Notes under the pieces: generated by a model
Database searches by the model: none
Seen by the model: the letters and a program-made list of their open reading frames with translations, nothing else
What the model was told of the DNA's origin: nothing
Translations under genes and position numbers: made by a program
From: Massilia sp. YIM B02769
GTDB lineage: Bacteria > Pseudomonadota > Gammaproteobacteria > Burkholderiales > Burkholderiaceae_D
Assembly: GCF_030411995.1 (NCBI RefSeq)
Contig: NZ_JASNRC010000005.1
Coordinates: forward strand, 141,560 to 205,559
Length of the DNA: 64,000 nt
Direction: 5' to 3'
Shown: one piece after another, positions 1 through 7,973 of the stretch
Position numbering within the stretch: the first letter of the stretch is position 1
How the letters are laid out: the number at the start of each line of letters is the position of its first letter

Positions 1-376
1 CACTCACCGCCGCCACGCAGACCAGCTGATCATGGTCGAGCACACCGACCGAGGCTGCCTCTCCCAAGGAATAGGCCAAGCGGTACAGCAAGGGCTGGGC
101 GATGCGCGGCAGGCGCGCCGAGTGCAGGTAGGACTGGCCCAGGCGCAGCACCGCGGGCGTCAGCGAAAACAGCTTGTTTTCGTGCCGCATGTAGCCGAGG
201 TGGGTCAGCGTGATCAGGTAGCGGCGGGCGGCGGCGCGCGTCAGGCCGGTGGCCTCGGCCACCTCGGCGATGGTCAGGCGCGAGCGTTCCTGGTCGAAGG
301 CCTCGATGACTTTCAGGCCTTTTTCGAGGCCGGCGACGAGGTCGCGTTCCAGCGGTGGGTCGGTATCTTGAGGCAT
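1..376 (-). CDS. IclR-family transcriptional regulator (C-terminal part lies outside the window)
   Basis: The minus strand from the ATG at 376 is open to the window edge and encodes about 125 residues. An N-terminal winged helix-turn-helix is clear (TIAEVAEATGLTRAAARRYL, about residues 32-51), followed by the IclR linker and the start of the ligand-binding domain. The wording resembles PcaR/PcaU/PobR-type regulators of protocatechuate or 4-hydroxybenzoate genes. It is divergent from pcaH with a 142-bp gap holding a palindrome, so it probably controls pcaHGB-CD. The effector-binding part is missing here, so the ligand cannot be judged. Confidence 0.88.
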   Translation of the reverse strand, partial: MPQDTDPPLERDLVAGLEKGLKVIEAFDQERSRLTIAEVAEATGLTRAAARRYLITLTHLGYMRHENKLFSLTPAVLRLGQSYLHSARLPRIAQPLLYRLAYSLGEAASVGVLDHDQLVCVAAVS

Positions 377-396
377 GGGAGCAGATAATCGGCAAT

Positions 397-415
397 TTGT
401 GCGAGTATCGCACAA
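397..415. promoter_or_regulatory. Palindromic operator candidate between the IclR gene and pcaH
   Basis: TTGTGCGA-GTA-TCGCACAA, a perfect 8-bp inverted repeat with a 3-bp centre, lies 21 bp upstream of the IclR start and about 100 bp upstream of pcaH. Its position in a divergent promoter suggests binding by the adjacent IclR protein. The sequence differs from the GTTCGAT-type palindromes near pcaI and the porin. Confidence 0.5.
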
Positions 416-518
416 TGTGTGCGCTCTGCGATTACCTCCTGCACGCCGGCGCTTGTGAGGCATTGAGGAATCTTCTACGATTTTTGCCATCACAAGACCT
501 CAGCGAAGGAGACACGCC

Positions 519-1211
519 GTGAAATTCGATACCGTCGAGCCGGGCACCTGGCCGGAACTCATCTATCCTCCCTATAAATCGACCGTCAAGCGCGGCCCAT
601 TGCAGCCGAACCTGCGCATCGAAGCCTTGGCGCCGGTGTCGCAGAACATCGTCGCCGCGCCGCGCATCCTGCTGCCGCACGACACCGACCTGACGGCCCA
701 CGGCGAATCCGAGCCGCTGGGCGAAAAGATCGTCGTCACCGGCCGCGTGCTCGACGAGGACGGCAAGCCGGTGCGCAATTCGCTGGTCGAGGTCTGGCAA
801 TGCAATTCGGCCGGCCGCTACTGGCACAGCCGCGACCAGCACGCCGCGCCGCTCGACCCGAATTTCTACGGCCTGGGCAAGATGCTGACCGACGACGACG
901 GCCGCTACCGCTTCGTCACCATCAAGCCCGGCCCCTACCCCTGGGGCAACCATGACAAGGCCTGGCGCCCGGCCCACATCCACTTCTCCCTGTTCGGCAA
1001 CGTGTACGCCCAGCGCCTGGTAACGCAGATGTATTTCCCGAGCGACCCGTTGTTCGACTACGACCCGATCTTCCAGAGCATTCCCGACGAAGCGGCGCGC
1101 CAGCGCCTGATCTCGCGCTTCAGCCTGGAGCAGACGGTCGGCGCCGAGATGCTCGGCTACGAATTCGACATCGTCCTGCGCGGACGCAACGCCACGCCGA
1201 TGGGCCTGTAA
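519..1211 (+). CDS. pcaH: Protocatechuate 3,4-dioxygenase, beta subunit
   Basis: Intradiol ring cleavage of protocatechuate to 3-carboxy-cis,cis-muconate, as the iron-bearing subunit of the PcaGH complex in the cytoplasm. The 230-residue length fits the family. The four expected Fe(III) ligands are visible: Tyr101 (GRYWH), Tyr140 (PGPYPW), His153 and His155 (PAHIHF). The start is GTG, chosen because AAGGAG (506-511) sits 7 nt upstream. pcaG follows after 10 nt, and pcaB and the pcaC-pcaD fusion complete the operon. Confidence 0.96.
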   Translation: MKFDTVEPGTWPELIYPPYKSTVKRGPLQPNLRIEALAPVSQNIVAAPRILLPHDTDLTAHGESEPLGEKIVVTGRVLDEDGKPVRNSLVEVWQCNSAGRYWHSRDQHAAPLDPNFYGLGKMLTDDDGRYRFVTIKPGPYPWGNHDKAWRPAHIHFSLFGNVYAQRLVTQMYFPSDPLFDYDPIFQSIPDEAARQRLISRFSLEQTVGAEMLGYEFDIVLRGRNATPMGL

Positions 1212-1221
1212 GGAGAACACC

Positions 1222-1743
1222 ATGAGTAAGATCACGACATCCCAGACCATCGGCCCCTTCTCGCACGAAGCCTGGAAATGGGCGACCGACGCCACCCTGC
1301 CCGGCAGCCTGAAGATCGATGGCCCGAGCATCCTGGTCAGCGGCGTCATCTACGACGGCGACGGCACCCCGATCAACGACGCCCAGATCGAAGCCTGGAT
1401 CCCGGACGGCGCCGCCGCCGAGTCCGAGCACGCGATTCCGGGCTTCCGGCGCGTGCCCAGCGGCGCGGACGGCGAGTTCAGCATGCGCGTGCCGCTGCCG
1501 CAGCCGGCCACGCGCGGCGAGCCGGTCATGTACGTGACCGTGTTCGCGCGCGGCCTGGTCAAGCACCAGTTCACCGCCGTCTTCCTCGAGGACGATACCG
1601 GCCTGGCGCAGTCGACCATCCTGAACCAGGTGCCGGAAGCGCGCCGCGCCGCCCTGCTGGCGCGCAAGAGCGGCGACGCGCAGTATCATTGGGACATCTG
1701 GATGCAGACCGAGAAGGAAACCGTCTTCTTCGACTACGCCTAA
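1222..1743 (+). CDS. pcaG: Protocatechuate 3,4-dioxygenase, alpha subunit
   Basis: Structural and substrate-pocket partner of PcaH. The 173-residue protein has the intradiol dioxygenase fold starting with TSQTIGPFSHEAW and the family turn ISGxIYDGDGTPINDAQIEAW-like segment around residues 40-60. It lacks the full Tyr/His iron set, as alpha subunits do. An AGGAG sits just before the ATG, and the 10-nt distance to pcaH implies coupled translation. TAA is immediately followed by TAG. Confidence 0.95.
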   Translation: MSKITTSQTIGPFSHEAWKWATDATLPGSLKIDGPSILVSGVIYDGDGTPINDAQIEAWIPDGAAAESEHAIPGFRRVPSGADGEFSMRVPLPQPATRGEPVMYVTVFARGLVKHQFTAVFLEDDTGLAQSTILNQVPEARRAALLARKSGDAQYHWDIWMQTEKETVFFDYA

Positions 1744-1766
1744 TAGCTGTTCAGACAGGAGCTTCA

Positions 1767-3161
1767 ATGAGTGTGTCGATCTTCGACAGTTTCCTGACCA
1801 CGCCCGACATGATCGCCGCCTTCGACGACGCGGCGGTCGTGCAGGCGATGTTCCGCTTCGAGGCGGCGCTGGCGAAAGCCCAGGCCGAGGAAGGCCTGAT
1901 TCCGCACGGCGCCGCTACCGCGATTGCCGGCGTGTGCAATGCCCAGCTCTACGACATCCCCGCCCTGATCGTCGCCGGCCGCCGCGCCGGCAGCCTGGCG
2001 ATCCCGCTGGTGAAGGAGCTCACCAAGACCGTCGGCCTGTACGACGAAGCCGCCGCGCGCCACGTGCATTGGGGCAGTACCAGCCAGGACGTGATCGATA
2101 CCGCGATGGTGCTGGTCACGCGCGAAGCCTTGCAGCTGCTGGACGACGGCCTGCACGACCTGTGCGGCCATTTGCTGCGGCTGGCCGAGGAACACCTGGC
2201 CACGCCGGTGCTGGCGCGCACGCTGATGCAGCCGGCCCAGGTGACGAGCCTCGGCTTCAAGGCGGCCAACTGGCTGGCGCCGCTGGTGCGTGCGCGGGCG
2301 CAGATCCGCGCGGCCTCGGCACGCGCACTGCAATTGCAGCTGGGCGGCGCGGTCGGCACCTTGTCGGTCATGGGCGAAGCTGGCGGCGCCGTGGCCGAAC
2401 GCATGGCGCGCGAACTGGGCTTGAAGGTGGCCGACGCCGCCTGGCATACCGGGCGCGACGAGTGGGTGCGCCTCGGCATGGAAGTGGCGGTGCTGACCGG
2501 CAGCCTGGGCAAGCTGGCGACCGACCTGAGCCTGATGGCCCAGGGAGAAATCGGCGAACTGGCCGAGCCTTCCGGCGGCGGCCGTGGCGGCTCCTCGGCC
2601 ATGCCGCACAAGCGCAACCCGGTGTCGGCCATGATCACGGTTGCCGCCGCACGGCGCACGCCCCAGCATGCGGCGGCCCTGCTGGCCTGCATGAATCAGG
2701 AACACGAACGCGGGCTCGGCAACTGGCAGGCGGAACTGGCCGAGTGGCCTGGCCTGTTCCTGTCGGCCCACGGCGCCCTGCGCGCACTGGACGAAGCCTT
2801 TGCCGGCCTGAAGGTCGATGGCGAACGCATGCTGGCGAACATCCACGCCCTGCACGGGCTGGTGTTTGCCGAAGCCGCGTCGAGCTACCTGGCCTCGGCC
2901 GTCGGCCGTCCGAAAGCGCACGCGCTGCTGGAAGACCTGAGCGGCCGTGCCGCGGGCGGCAAGCGCGGCCTGGACGACTTGCTGAAGGAAGCGGTGCAGG
3001 CCGATCCCGCGCTGGCCTCGCATGTCGACCTCGACAAACTCACCACGATCTTCGACCCTGCCGCCGCCGCCCTGCCCGCACGCCGCCTGGCCGAGCGCCA
3101 GCTGAACCGACTGCGCGCCGACATGGCCGCGTTCGACCACCACCACCCTTTTCACGAGTGA
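1767..3161 (+). CDS. pcaB: 3-carboxy-cis,cis-muconate cycloisomerase
   Basis: Converts 3-carboxy-cis,cis-muconate to 4-carboxymuconolactone. The 464-residue protein belongs to the fumarase/aspartase/argininosuccinate lyase superfamily. The signature GSSAMPHKRNP lies near residues 275-285, and the HWGSTSQDV segment near residue 110 is the other conserved active-site stretch. Reading is open further upstream, but the ATG at 1767 follows CAGGAG and starts the family's usual N-terminus (MSVSIFDSF). The pcaC-pcaD fusion starts 9 nt after its stop. Confidence 0.95.
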   Translation: MSVSIFDSFLTTPDMIAAFDDAAVVQAMFRFEAALAKAQAEEGLIPHGAATAIAGVCNAQLYDIPALIVAGRRAGSLAIPLVKELTKTVGLYDEAAARHVHWGSTSQDVIDTAMVLVTREALQLLDDGLHDLCGHLLRLAEEHLATPVLARTLMQPAQVTSLGFKAANWLAPLVRARAQIRAASARALQLQLGGAVGTLSVMGEAGGAVAERMARELGLKVADAAWHTGRDEWVRLGMEVAVLTGSLGKLATDLSLMAQGEIGELAEPSGGGRGGSSAMPHKRNPVSAMITVAAARRTPQHAAALLACMNQEHERGLGNWQAELAEWPGLFLSAHGALRALDEAFAGLKVDGERMLANIHALHGLVFAEAASSYLASAVGRPKAHALLEDLSGRAAGGKRGLDDLLKEAVQADPALASHVDLDKLTTIFDPAAAALPARRLAERQLNRLRADMAAFDHHHPFHE

Positions 3162-3170
3162 CGAATCACG

Positions 3171-4433
3171 ATGAGTTTCGACCCGATTGACCACGACTTC
3201 GAACGCGGCCTGCAGAACCGCCGCAATGTGCTCGGCGACGCCTGGGTGGACCGTTCGCTGGACAAGGCCACCGGCTTCAACGCCGACTTCCAGAACCTGA
3301 TCACCCGCTTCGCCTGGAACGAGATCTGGGGAAGGCCCGGCCTCGACCACAAGACACGCCGCGCGATTGTCCTGTCGATCACGATCGCCCTGGGCCGCTG
3401 GGAAGAGTTCGAACTGCACGTGCGCGCCGCCTTGCTGGGCGAGCCGGACAGCCGCCTCACGCCCGACGAGATCAAGGAAGTCCTGATGCAGTCGGCCATC
3501 TACGCCGGCGTGCCGGCAGCGAACACCGCCTTTACCCACACGCTGGCGATCCTGCGCGAAGTGGGCGAGCAGATCGGCTACGTGCTGGAACCGGCCGCGC
3601 CGGCCGCGGCGAGCCACAGCGGCATCGGGCGCGAGGGCCGCACCGTCAGCAGCCCGGTGCTGCACTACAGCGTGCGCGAGCCGCGGAGCGGCAAGGCGCC
3701 GCGTCACACGGTGGTGCTGAGCCATGCGCTGGGCTGCGACCTGACGATGTGGGACGCGCTGGCGAACACCCTGGCGCAGGACTGCCGCGTGATCGCCTAC
3801 GACCACCGCGGCCATGGCAGTTCGGATGCGCCGGATGCGCTGTATTCGATGGCGGAGCTGGCGGACGACGCGGCGCGGCTCCTGCGCGAGCTCGATACCG
3901 GGCCGGTGGTATGGGTGGGCCTGTCGATGGGCGGCATGGTGGGCCAGGAGCTGGCCTTGCGCCACCCGGCCCTGGTGCGTGCGCTGGTGCTGGCGAACAC
4001 CACGGGCGGCTATCCCGAAGCGGCGCAGGCGGTGTGGGAGCAGCGCATCGCCACCGTACGCGAACAGGGAATCGAGGCGATTGCCGATGCGGTGATGGGG
4101 CGCTACTTCCACGATGGCTTCCGGGCGCAGAAGCCGGGCACGGTGGCGCGCTACCGCCGGCGCGTGGTGAGCACCGACCCGGTGGGGTATGTCGGCTGCT
4201 GCAATGCGGTGGGCAAGGTGGATACCACGCCGCGCCTCGGATCGATCACCGTGCCGACGCTGGTCATCGCGGGCGAGCTCGATCAGGGCACGCCGGTGGC
4301 GATGGCGCAGGCCCTGGCCGATGGGATCCCTGAGGCGCGGTTAGTGGTGCTGCAGGAGGCGTCGCACCTGAGTGCGGCCGAGCAGCCGCAGGCGTTCGAG
4401 GAAGCGGTCGTGGGGTTCGTGACCTGGATTTGA
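3171..4433 (+). CDS. pcaCD: Fused 4-carboxymuconolactone decarboxylase / 3-oxoadipate enol-lactonase
   Basis: One 420-residue protein carries two consecutive pathway steps. Residues 1 to about 135 are a complete carboxymuconolactone decarboxylase (helical CMD fold; LSITIALGRWEEFELHVRAA). After a short Ala/Pro-rich linker, residues about 162-420 are an alpha/beta hydrolase with nucleophile Ser252 in GLSMG, a late Asp in AGELDQ and His in EASHLS. It produces 3-oxoadipate. The C-then-D order is the reverse of the PcaL (D-then-C) fusion described in actinobacteria. The reading frame is intact, so this is a real fusion. Confidence 0.94.
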   Translation: MSFDPIDHDFERGLQNRRNVLGDAWVDRSLDKATGFNADFQNLITRFAWNEIWGRPGLDHKTRRAIVLSITIALGRWEEFELHVRAALLGEPDSRLTPDEIKEVLMQSAIYAGVPAANTAFTHTLAILREVGEQIGYVLEPAAPAAASHSGIGREGRTVSSPVLHYSVREPRSGKAPRHTVVLSHALGCDLTMWDALANTLAQDCRVIAYDHRGHGSSDAPDALYSMAELADDAARLLRELDTGPVVWVGLSMGGMVGQELALRHPALVRALVLANTTGGYPEAAQAVWEQRIATVREQGIEAIADAVMGRYFHDGFRAQKPGTVARYRRRVVSTDPVGYVGCCNAVGKVDTTPRLGSITVPTLVIAGELDQGTPVAMAQALADGIPEARLVVLQEASHLSAAEQPQAFEEAVVGFVTWI

Positions 4434-4492
4434 CCTTTCGCTTCGGTGGCGGTGGTAGGATTGCGGCACATCCCGTACCCGTCGGAGCGGCC

Positions 4493-4870
4493 ATGATCCT
4501 GCATCCCCAGCATACCTATGTTCATCTCGCCGAAGACGGTGCGGCGCGTGCGTTGTCGGCCGCGGGGTTCTGGCAGCTTCCCGAAGCCGAGGCTGACCAG
4601 AATGGCCAGGGCTGGCTGATCAGCGAATACGAATTCGTGGAAGATTGGCCTACCTGGGAGATGCATCCGGAAGGTGACGAATTCGTTTATTTGTTATCGG
4701 GCGCGGTGGAGTTGCTCCTTGACCGCGCTGGCACGATCGAGCGTATTTTTGTGGACGGCTCCGGCGCGGTGGTCGTGCCGCGCGGCGTCTGGCACACCGC
4801 CAAGGTCTGCATTCCAAGCCGCATGCTGCACGTCACGCGCGGCGCCGGCACCCAAACGCGGCCCGTGTAG
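4493..4870 (+). CDS. Cupin-domain protein
   Basis: A 125-residue single cupin. WEMHPEGDEFVYLLSGAVEL (cupin motif 1 with His and Glu) and GAVVVPRGVWHTAKV (motif 2 with His) are both visible, so a bound metal is likely. The ATG at 4493 is preferred over the open frame from 4430 because GGAG (4484-4487) lies 5 nt upstream and the extra N-terminus would overlap pcaCD. Substrate unknown. It follows the pca operon by 59 nt and may be cotranscribed. Confidence 0.8.
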   Translation: MILHPQHTYVHLAEDGAARALSAAGFWQLPEAEADQNGQGWLISEYEFVEDWPTWEMHPEGDEFVYLLSGAVELLLDRAGTIERIFVDGSGAVVVPRGVWHTAKVCIPSRMLHVTRGAGTQTRPV

Positions 4871-4885
4871 GCTGTTGTAGATTTT

Positions 4886-5047
4886 GTAGGGTGGGCTCTC
4901 GAGCCCACGCGGTACGACATCGGCACCTCGAAAAACCACCCGATAGGGTCATGCCTCCGGCACAGCGATACGTTTGGGGGCGATACCTCTCCGCCGCAGG
5001 TGCAAGCAACCACACGTAACCGCGTGGGCACGGAGTGCCCACCGTAC
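4886..5047. repeat. Paired intergenic hairpin repeat
   Basis: The element begins GTAGGGTGGGCTCTCGAGCC with a self-complementary core (GGGCTCTCGAGCCC), continues CACGCGGTACGA, and ends with an inverted mate CCGCGTGGGCACGGAGTGCC then CACCGTAC. It fills the gap between the convergent cupin gene and vanB. Similar elements occur at 7682, 9201, 16371, 36292 and 55379. It may act as a two-way terminator or mRNA stabiliser. Confidence 0.75.
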
Positions 5048-5064
5048 GATTGACGTTCCCGACT

Positions 5065-6021
5065 CTACAGATCCAGCACCAGCACCGGCGTCTTTGCCCG
5101 CGAACAACATGGCGTGAACTGATCGTTCGCCGCCTGCTCTTCCTCGGTCAAGTACATGTCCCGGTGATCCGGCACGCCCTCGATCACCCGCGTCAGGCAG
5201 GTCCCGCAGACGCCCTCCTCGCATGAATACGGTATCACCACGCCCTGCTCTTCCAGGATCTTGATGACCGTCTTCCCGGCCGGGATGGTAAACGTCTGGC
5301 CGCTCGAGGCCAGCTTGACGTCGAACGGCCCATCGCCCGAGGTATCCACCGCCGCCGCACCGAAGTACTCCACATGCAGCTGCGCCGCCGGCCAGCCCTG
5401 CGCCTTGGCCGTATTCATCACGTAATCGATGAAACCCTGAGGACCGCACACGTAGACATGCGTGCCCTGTTCCGGCTGCGCCAGGAGCGTGGACAGGTCG
5501 AGCTTCTGCGCCGCATCGCCACTGTCGTAATGAAACTGCACCTGCGCCGCGAACCCGCAGGAAGCCAGGCGTTCCTTGAACGCCGCCTTCTCCGGCGAAC
5601 GCGCGCTGTAATGCAGCTCGAAGCGCGCGCCCTTCGCCGCCAGCGCCTCGGCCATCGCCAGGATCGGCGTCACGCCGATGCCGCCCGCCAGCAGCACGGT
5701 ACGCTGCGCCTCCACCAGCGGAAAGTGGTTCTTCGGCTCGCTGATCTGCAGCACCGACCCCGTGTCCACATGGTCGTGCATCGCCTGCGAGCCGCCGCGC
5801 GAATCGGTGTCGCGCAGCACGCCGATCTGGTAGCGATGGGTCTCGCCCGGCGCATTGCAGAGCGAGTACTGGCGGATCAGGTTGCCGGCCAGGTGGACGT
5901 CGATGTGGGCGCCGGCGTCGAACGGCGGCAAGGCCTGCCCATCGGTGCGCACCAGTTCGTAGCTGCAGATGCCGTCGGCCTCGCAAACGCGCTGTGCGAC
6001 CTTCACTTCGATGGTGCTCAT
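5065..6021 (-). CDS. vanB: Vanillate O-demethylase, ferredoxin reductase subunit
   Basis: Electron-transfer partner of VanA; takes electrons from NAD(P)H. The 318-residue protein has, in order, a flavin-binding barrel (RQYSLCN), an NAD-binding domain (GGIGVTPILAMAE, about residue 110) and a C-terminal plant-type [2Fe-2S] domain (CEEGVCGTC near residue 265). This is the class IA phthalate-dioxygenase-reductase layout. Its start overlaps the vanA stop by 4 nt (ATGA), so the pair is translationally coupled. Confidence 0.94.
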   Translation of the reverse strand: MSTIEVKVAQRVCEADGICSYELVRTDGQALPPFDAGAHIDVHLAGNLIRQYSLCNAPGETHRYQIGVLRDTDSRGGSQAMHDHVDTGSVLQISEPKNHFPLVEAQRTVLLAGGIGVTPILAMAEALAAKGARFELHYSARSPEKAAFKERLASCGFAAQVQFHYDSGDAAQKLDLSTLLAQPEQGTHVYVCGPQGFIDYVMNTAKAQGWPAAQLHVEYFGAAAVDTSGDGPFDVKLASSGQTFTIPAGKTVIKILEEQGVVIPYSCEEGVCGTCLTRVIEGVPDHRDMYLTEEEQAANDQFTPCCSRAKTPVLVLDL

Positions 6022-7067
6022 GCCGCAACCTCCTGCTGTTGCGGACGCTCGCGCGCCAGCCAGCTGTCGATGATGCGGCGCGACTGCACGCCGCCGGCAT
6101 CGATGTTCAGCATCAGCAGCTTGCGCTCGGGGTGGCGCAGGATGTTCTGCTGCTGCAGCTCCAGCATCTCGCGGTCTTCGCTGAAGATTTTCCCTTGGCC
6201 GGTGCGGATGGTGTCGGTCAGCGCCGCATCGTCGGGCTTGAAGTTGCGCGCCATGCCCCAGAAGTACCAGTGCGAGGTCTCGGTTTCGGGCGTGATGAAA
6301 TCGACCACGATGCTCGACGCCTTGTGTTCGGCCGGCGCGTGGTAGCCGCCCTTGCCCGCATGGGCCACGCCGACCTCGATCATCACGTGGCTCGGCGCGT
6401 TGAAGCGGCAGATCTGCCAGCGGTCGACCGGTACGTCGTCAGCCAGGCCGTTGCCGCGCAGGGCCGCCTGCCAGAACGGCGGCGGCATGATGTTCTCCAT
6501 GAAGCGGCTGGTGACAACCTGCTCGCCTTCGAGCTTGGTGGTGACCGGCGCTTCGTCGATCTCCTTCTGGCCGATGCTGGACGCGTGGACGTAGGTCTCG
6601 TGGGTCAGGTCCATCAGGTTATCGACCATCAGGCGGTAGTCGCAGTTGATGTGGTACAGGCCGCCGCCGTAGGCCCACTCCGGGTTGTCGGCCCATTCGA
6701 GGTGGTGGATGGTGGCCGGATCGGCCAGCGCCTTGTCGCCCGGCCAGACCCAGATGAAGCCGTAGCGCTCTTCGACCGCATAGCTGCGGATGCAGGGGAA
6801 GCCGCGCACGCGCTGGCCGGGCATGGCGATGGCCTTGCCTTCGCAGCCCATTTCCAGGCCGTGGTAGCCGCAGACCAGGTTGCCGTCGCGGACGAAACCG
6901 AGCGACAAAGGCGCGCCGCGGTGCGGGCAGAAGTCTTCGACGGCGGCGACCTTGCCGCCTTGGCCGCGGTAGAACACGATCTTTTCGCCGCAGATCTGGC
7001 GGCCCAGGGGTTTGCCTTCGATCTCGTCAGGCGTGCATGCAACGTACCAGGCGTTTTTGGGGAACAT
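6018..7067 (-). CDS. vanA: Vanillate O-demethylase, Rieske oxygenase subunit
   Basis: Demethylates vanillate to protocatechuate, releasing formaldehyde. The 349-residue protein has an N-terminal Rieske cluster site (Cys47, His49, Cys66, His69 in CPHRGA and CGYHG) and a mononuclear iron site in DLTHETYVH (His156, His161). AAGGAG precedes the ATG. It joins the ferulate branch (which ends in vanillate) to the pca branch in this window. A palindrome about 30 bp upstream probably binds the divergent MarR regulator. Confidence 0.95.
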   Translation of the reverse strand: MFPKNAWYVACTPDEIEGKPLGRQICGEKIVFYRGQGGKVAAVEDFCPHRGAPLSLGFVRDGNLVCGYHGLEMGCEGKAIAMPGQRVRGFPCIRSYAVEERYGFIWVWPGDKALADPATIHHLEWADNPEWAYGGGLYHINCDYRLMVDNLMDLTHETYVHASSIGQKEIDEAPVTTKLEGEQVVTSRFMENIMPPPFWQAALRGNGLADDVPVDRWQICRFNAPSHVMIEVGVAHAGKGGYHAPAEHKASSIVVDFITPETETSHWYFWGMARNFKPDDAALTDTIRTGQGKIFSEDREMLELQQQNILRHPERKLLMLNIDAGGVQSRRIIDSWLARERPQQQEVAA

Positions 7068-7095
7068 CGTTGTCTCCTTGATGGTTGTGCTTTAT

Positions 7096-7111
7096 ATTCA
7101 GTGTACTGAAT
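7096..7111. promoter_or_regulatory. Operator candidate between vanA and the MarR gene
   Basis: ATTCAGT-GT-ACTGAAT has 7-bp arms around a 2-bp centre. It lies 29 bp upstream of the vanA start and 82 bp upstream of the MarR-family start. On the vanA strand a weak -35/-10 pair (TTTACT, 17 bp, GATACT) lies just upstream of it, so bound protein would block the promoter. Vanillate-responsive control by the neighbouring MarR protein is inferred. Confidence 0.55.
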
Positions 7112-7193
7112 GTGGAAAAAAGTATCACGCGTTTGCGGGACAAAGTAAACTGCGTTTTCAAACTTTTTTGATGGTGCAGCGCACCAGATTTAG

Positions 7194-7685
7194 ATGAGAA
7201 ATATGCCGACAGAAAAAGCAGCCGACAGCCAGGGCACGATGCTGGATTTGTACGAACATCCTGGCCACTTGCTGCGCCGGGCACAGCAGATTTCGGTGTC
7301 GTTGTTCTACGACGAGATGGGCGATGAGCTGACGCCGGTGCAGTATGCGATGCTGAGCCGGCTGGCCGAGCATCCGGGGATCGACCAGGTGTCGCTGGCG
7401 GGGCTGGCGGCGATCGATACGTCGACCGGGGCGACGGTGTGTGCGCGGCTGGAAGAAAAGGGGCTGCTGGAGCGGAAGGTGTTGCCGCATAATCGGAGGC
7501 AGCGGGCGTTGACCATTACGGCGGCAGGGAGCGCCCTGCTGCGTGGGCTGGTGCCAGGGGCGCAGAGGTTGCGGGATCGGTTGCTGGCGCCGCTCAGTGA
7601 GGCGGAGCAGGCGAAGTTCATGGAATTGCTGGGCAAGCTCGTTCGCGAGAACAATGGCCAAAGCCGCGCACCGTTGACCTTGTAG
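7194..7685 (+). CDS. MarR-family regulator, probable control of vanAB
   Basis: A 163-residue winged-helix protein with the MarR core: LTPVQYAMLSRLAEHPGIDQVSLAGLAAIDTSTGATVCARLEEKGLL and the wing RRQRALTIT. It is divergent from vanAB with a palindrome in the 126-bp gap, so vanillate-dependent derepression is plausible. Start is ATG at 7194, with another ATG at 7203; neither has a strong ribosome binding site. The TAG stop (7683-7685) lies inside the GTAGGGTGG repeat that follows. Classical VanR in Pseudomonas is GntR-type, so this is a different regulator family. Confidence 0.88.
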   Translation: MRNMPTEKAADSQGTMLDLYEHPGHLLRRAQQISVSLFYDEMGDELTPVQYAMLSRLAEHPGIDQVSLAGLAAIDTSTGATVCARLEEKGLLERKVLPHNRRQRALTITAAGSALLRGLVPGAQRLRDRLLAPLSEAEQAKFMELLGKLVRENNGQSRAPLTL

Positions 7686-7831
7686 GGTGGGCCGGGCCGC
7701 GCAAGGCACTCGTGCCCACGCGGTTTCATTGGCGCCATCAAATTCAACATCGATCGCATGCCCAAACGGGGCTGTTGCCTGTCCCGCTAACGGTGTGTTG
7801 AATCCGCGTGGGCACGGGGTGCCCACCGTAC
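7682..7831. repeat. Paired intergenic hairpin repeat
   Basis: Starts GTAGGGTGGGCCGGGCC and ends CGCGTGGGCACGGGGTGCCC then ACCGTAC. The two ends are inverted relatives, each with its own hairpin, like the element at 4886-5047. Its first bases provide the stop codon of the MarR gene. It lies between convergent genes. Confidence 0.75.
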
Positions 7832-7924
7832 GAGACAGGCCGCAGGCCGTTATCGACAATCCGAGACAGGCCGCAGGCTCGCATCGACAACCCGAAACAG
7901 GCCGCGGGCCGTCATCGACAATCG
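7832..7924. repeat. Three tandem copies of a 31-bp repeat
   Basis: Units at 7832-7862, 7863-7893 and 7894-7924 share GARACAGGCCGCRGG, then a variable CCG-like triplet, then TATCGACAA or CATCGACAA. No spacer separates them and each differs by a few bases. They directly follow the paired hairpin element and precede the stop of the binding-protein gene. Function unknown. Confidence 0.8.
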
Positions 7925-7973
7925 ATGCGCCGCCGGCTGCCGGTCATGCAACCCGGCGTCGGCGGCGGGTCAA

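Noticed and set aside
1278..1766. N-terminal extension of pcaB overlapping pcaG
   Set aside because: Out-of-frame reading of pcaG; PcaB has a standard start at 1767.
1764..4112. Very long open frame on the minus strand opposite pcaB and pcaCD
   Set aside because: It is antisense to two clear enzymes, has low-complexity Arg/His/Gln composition and arises from high-GC codon bias.
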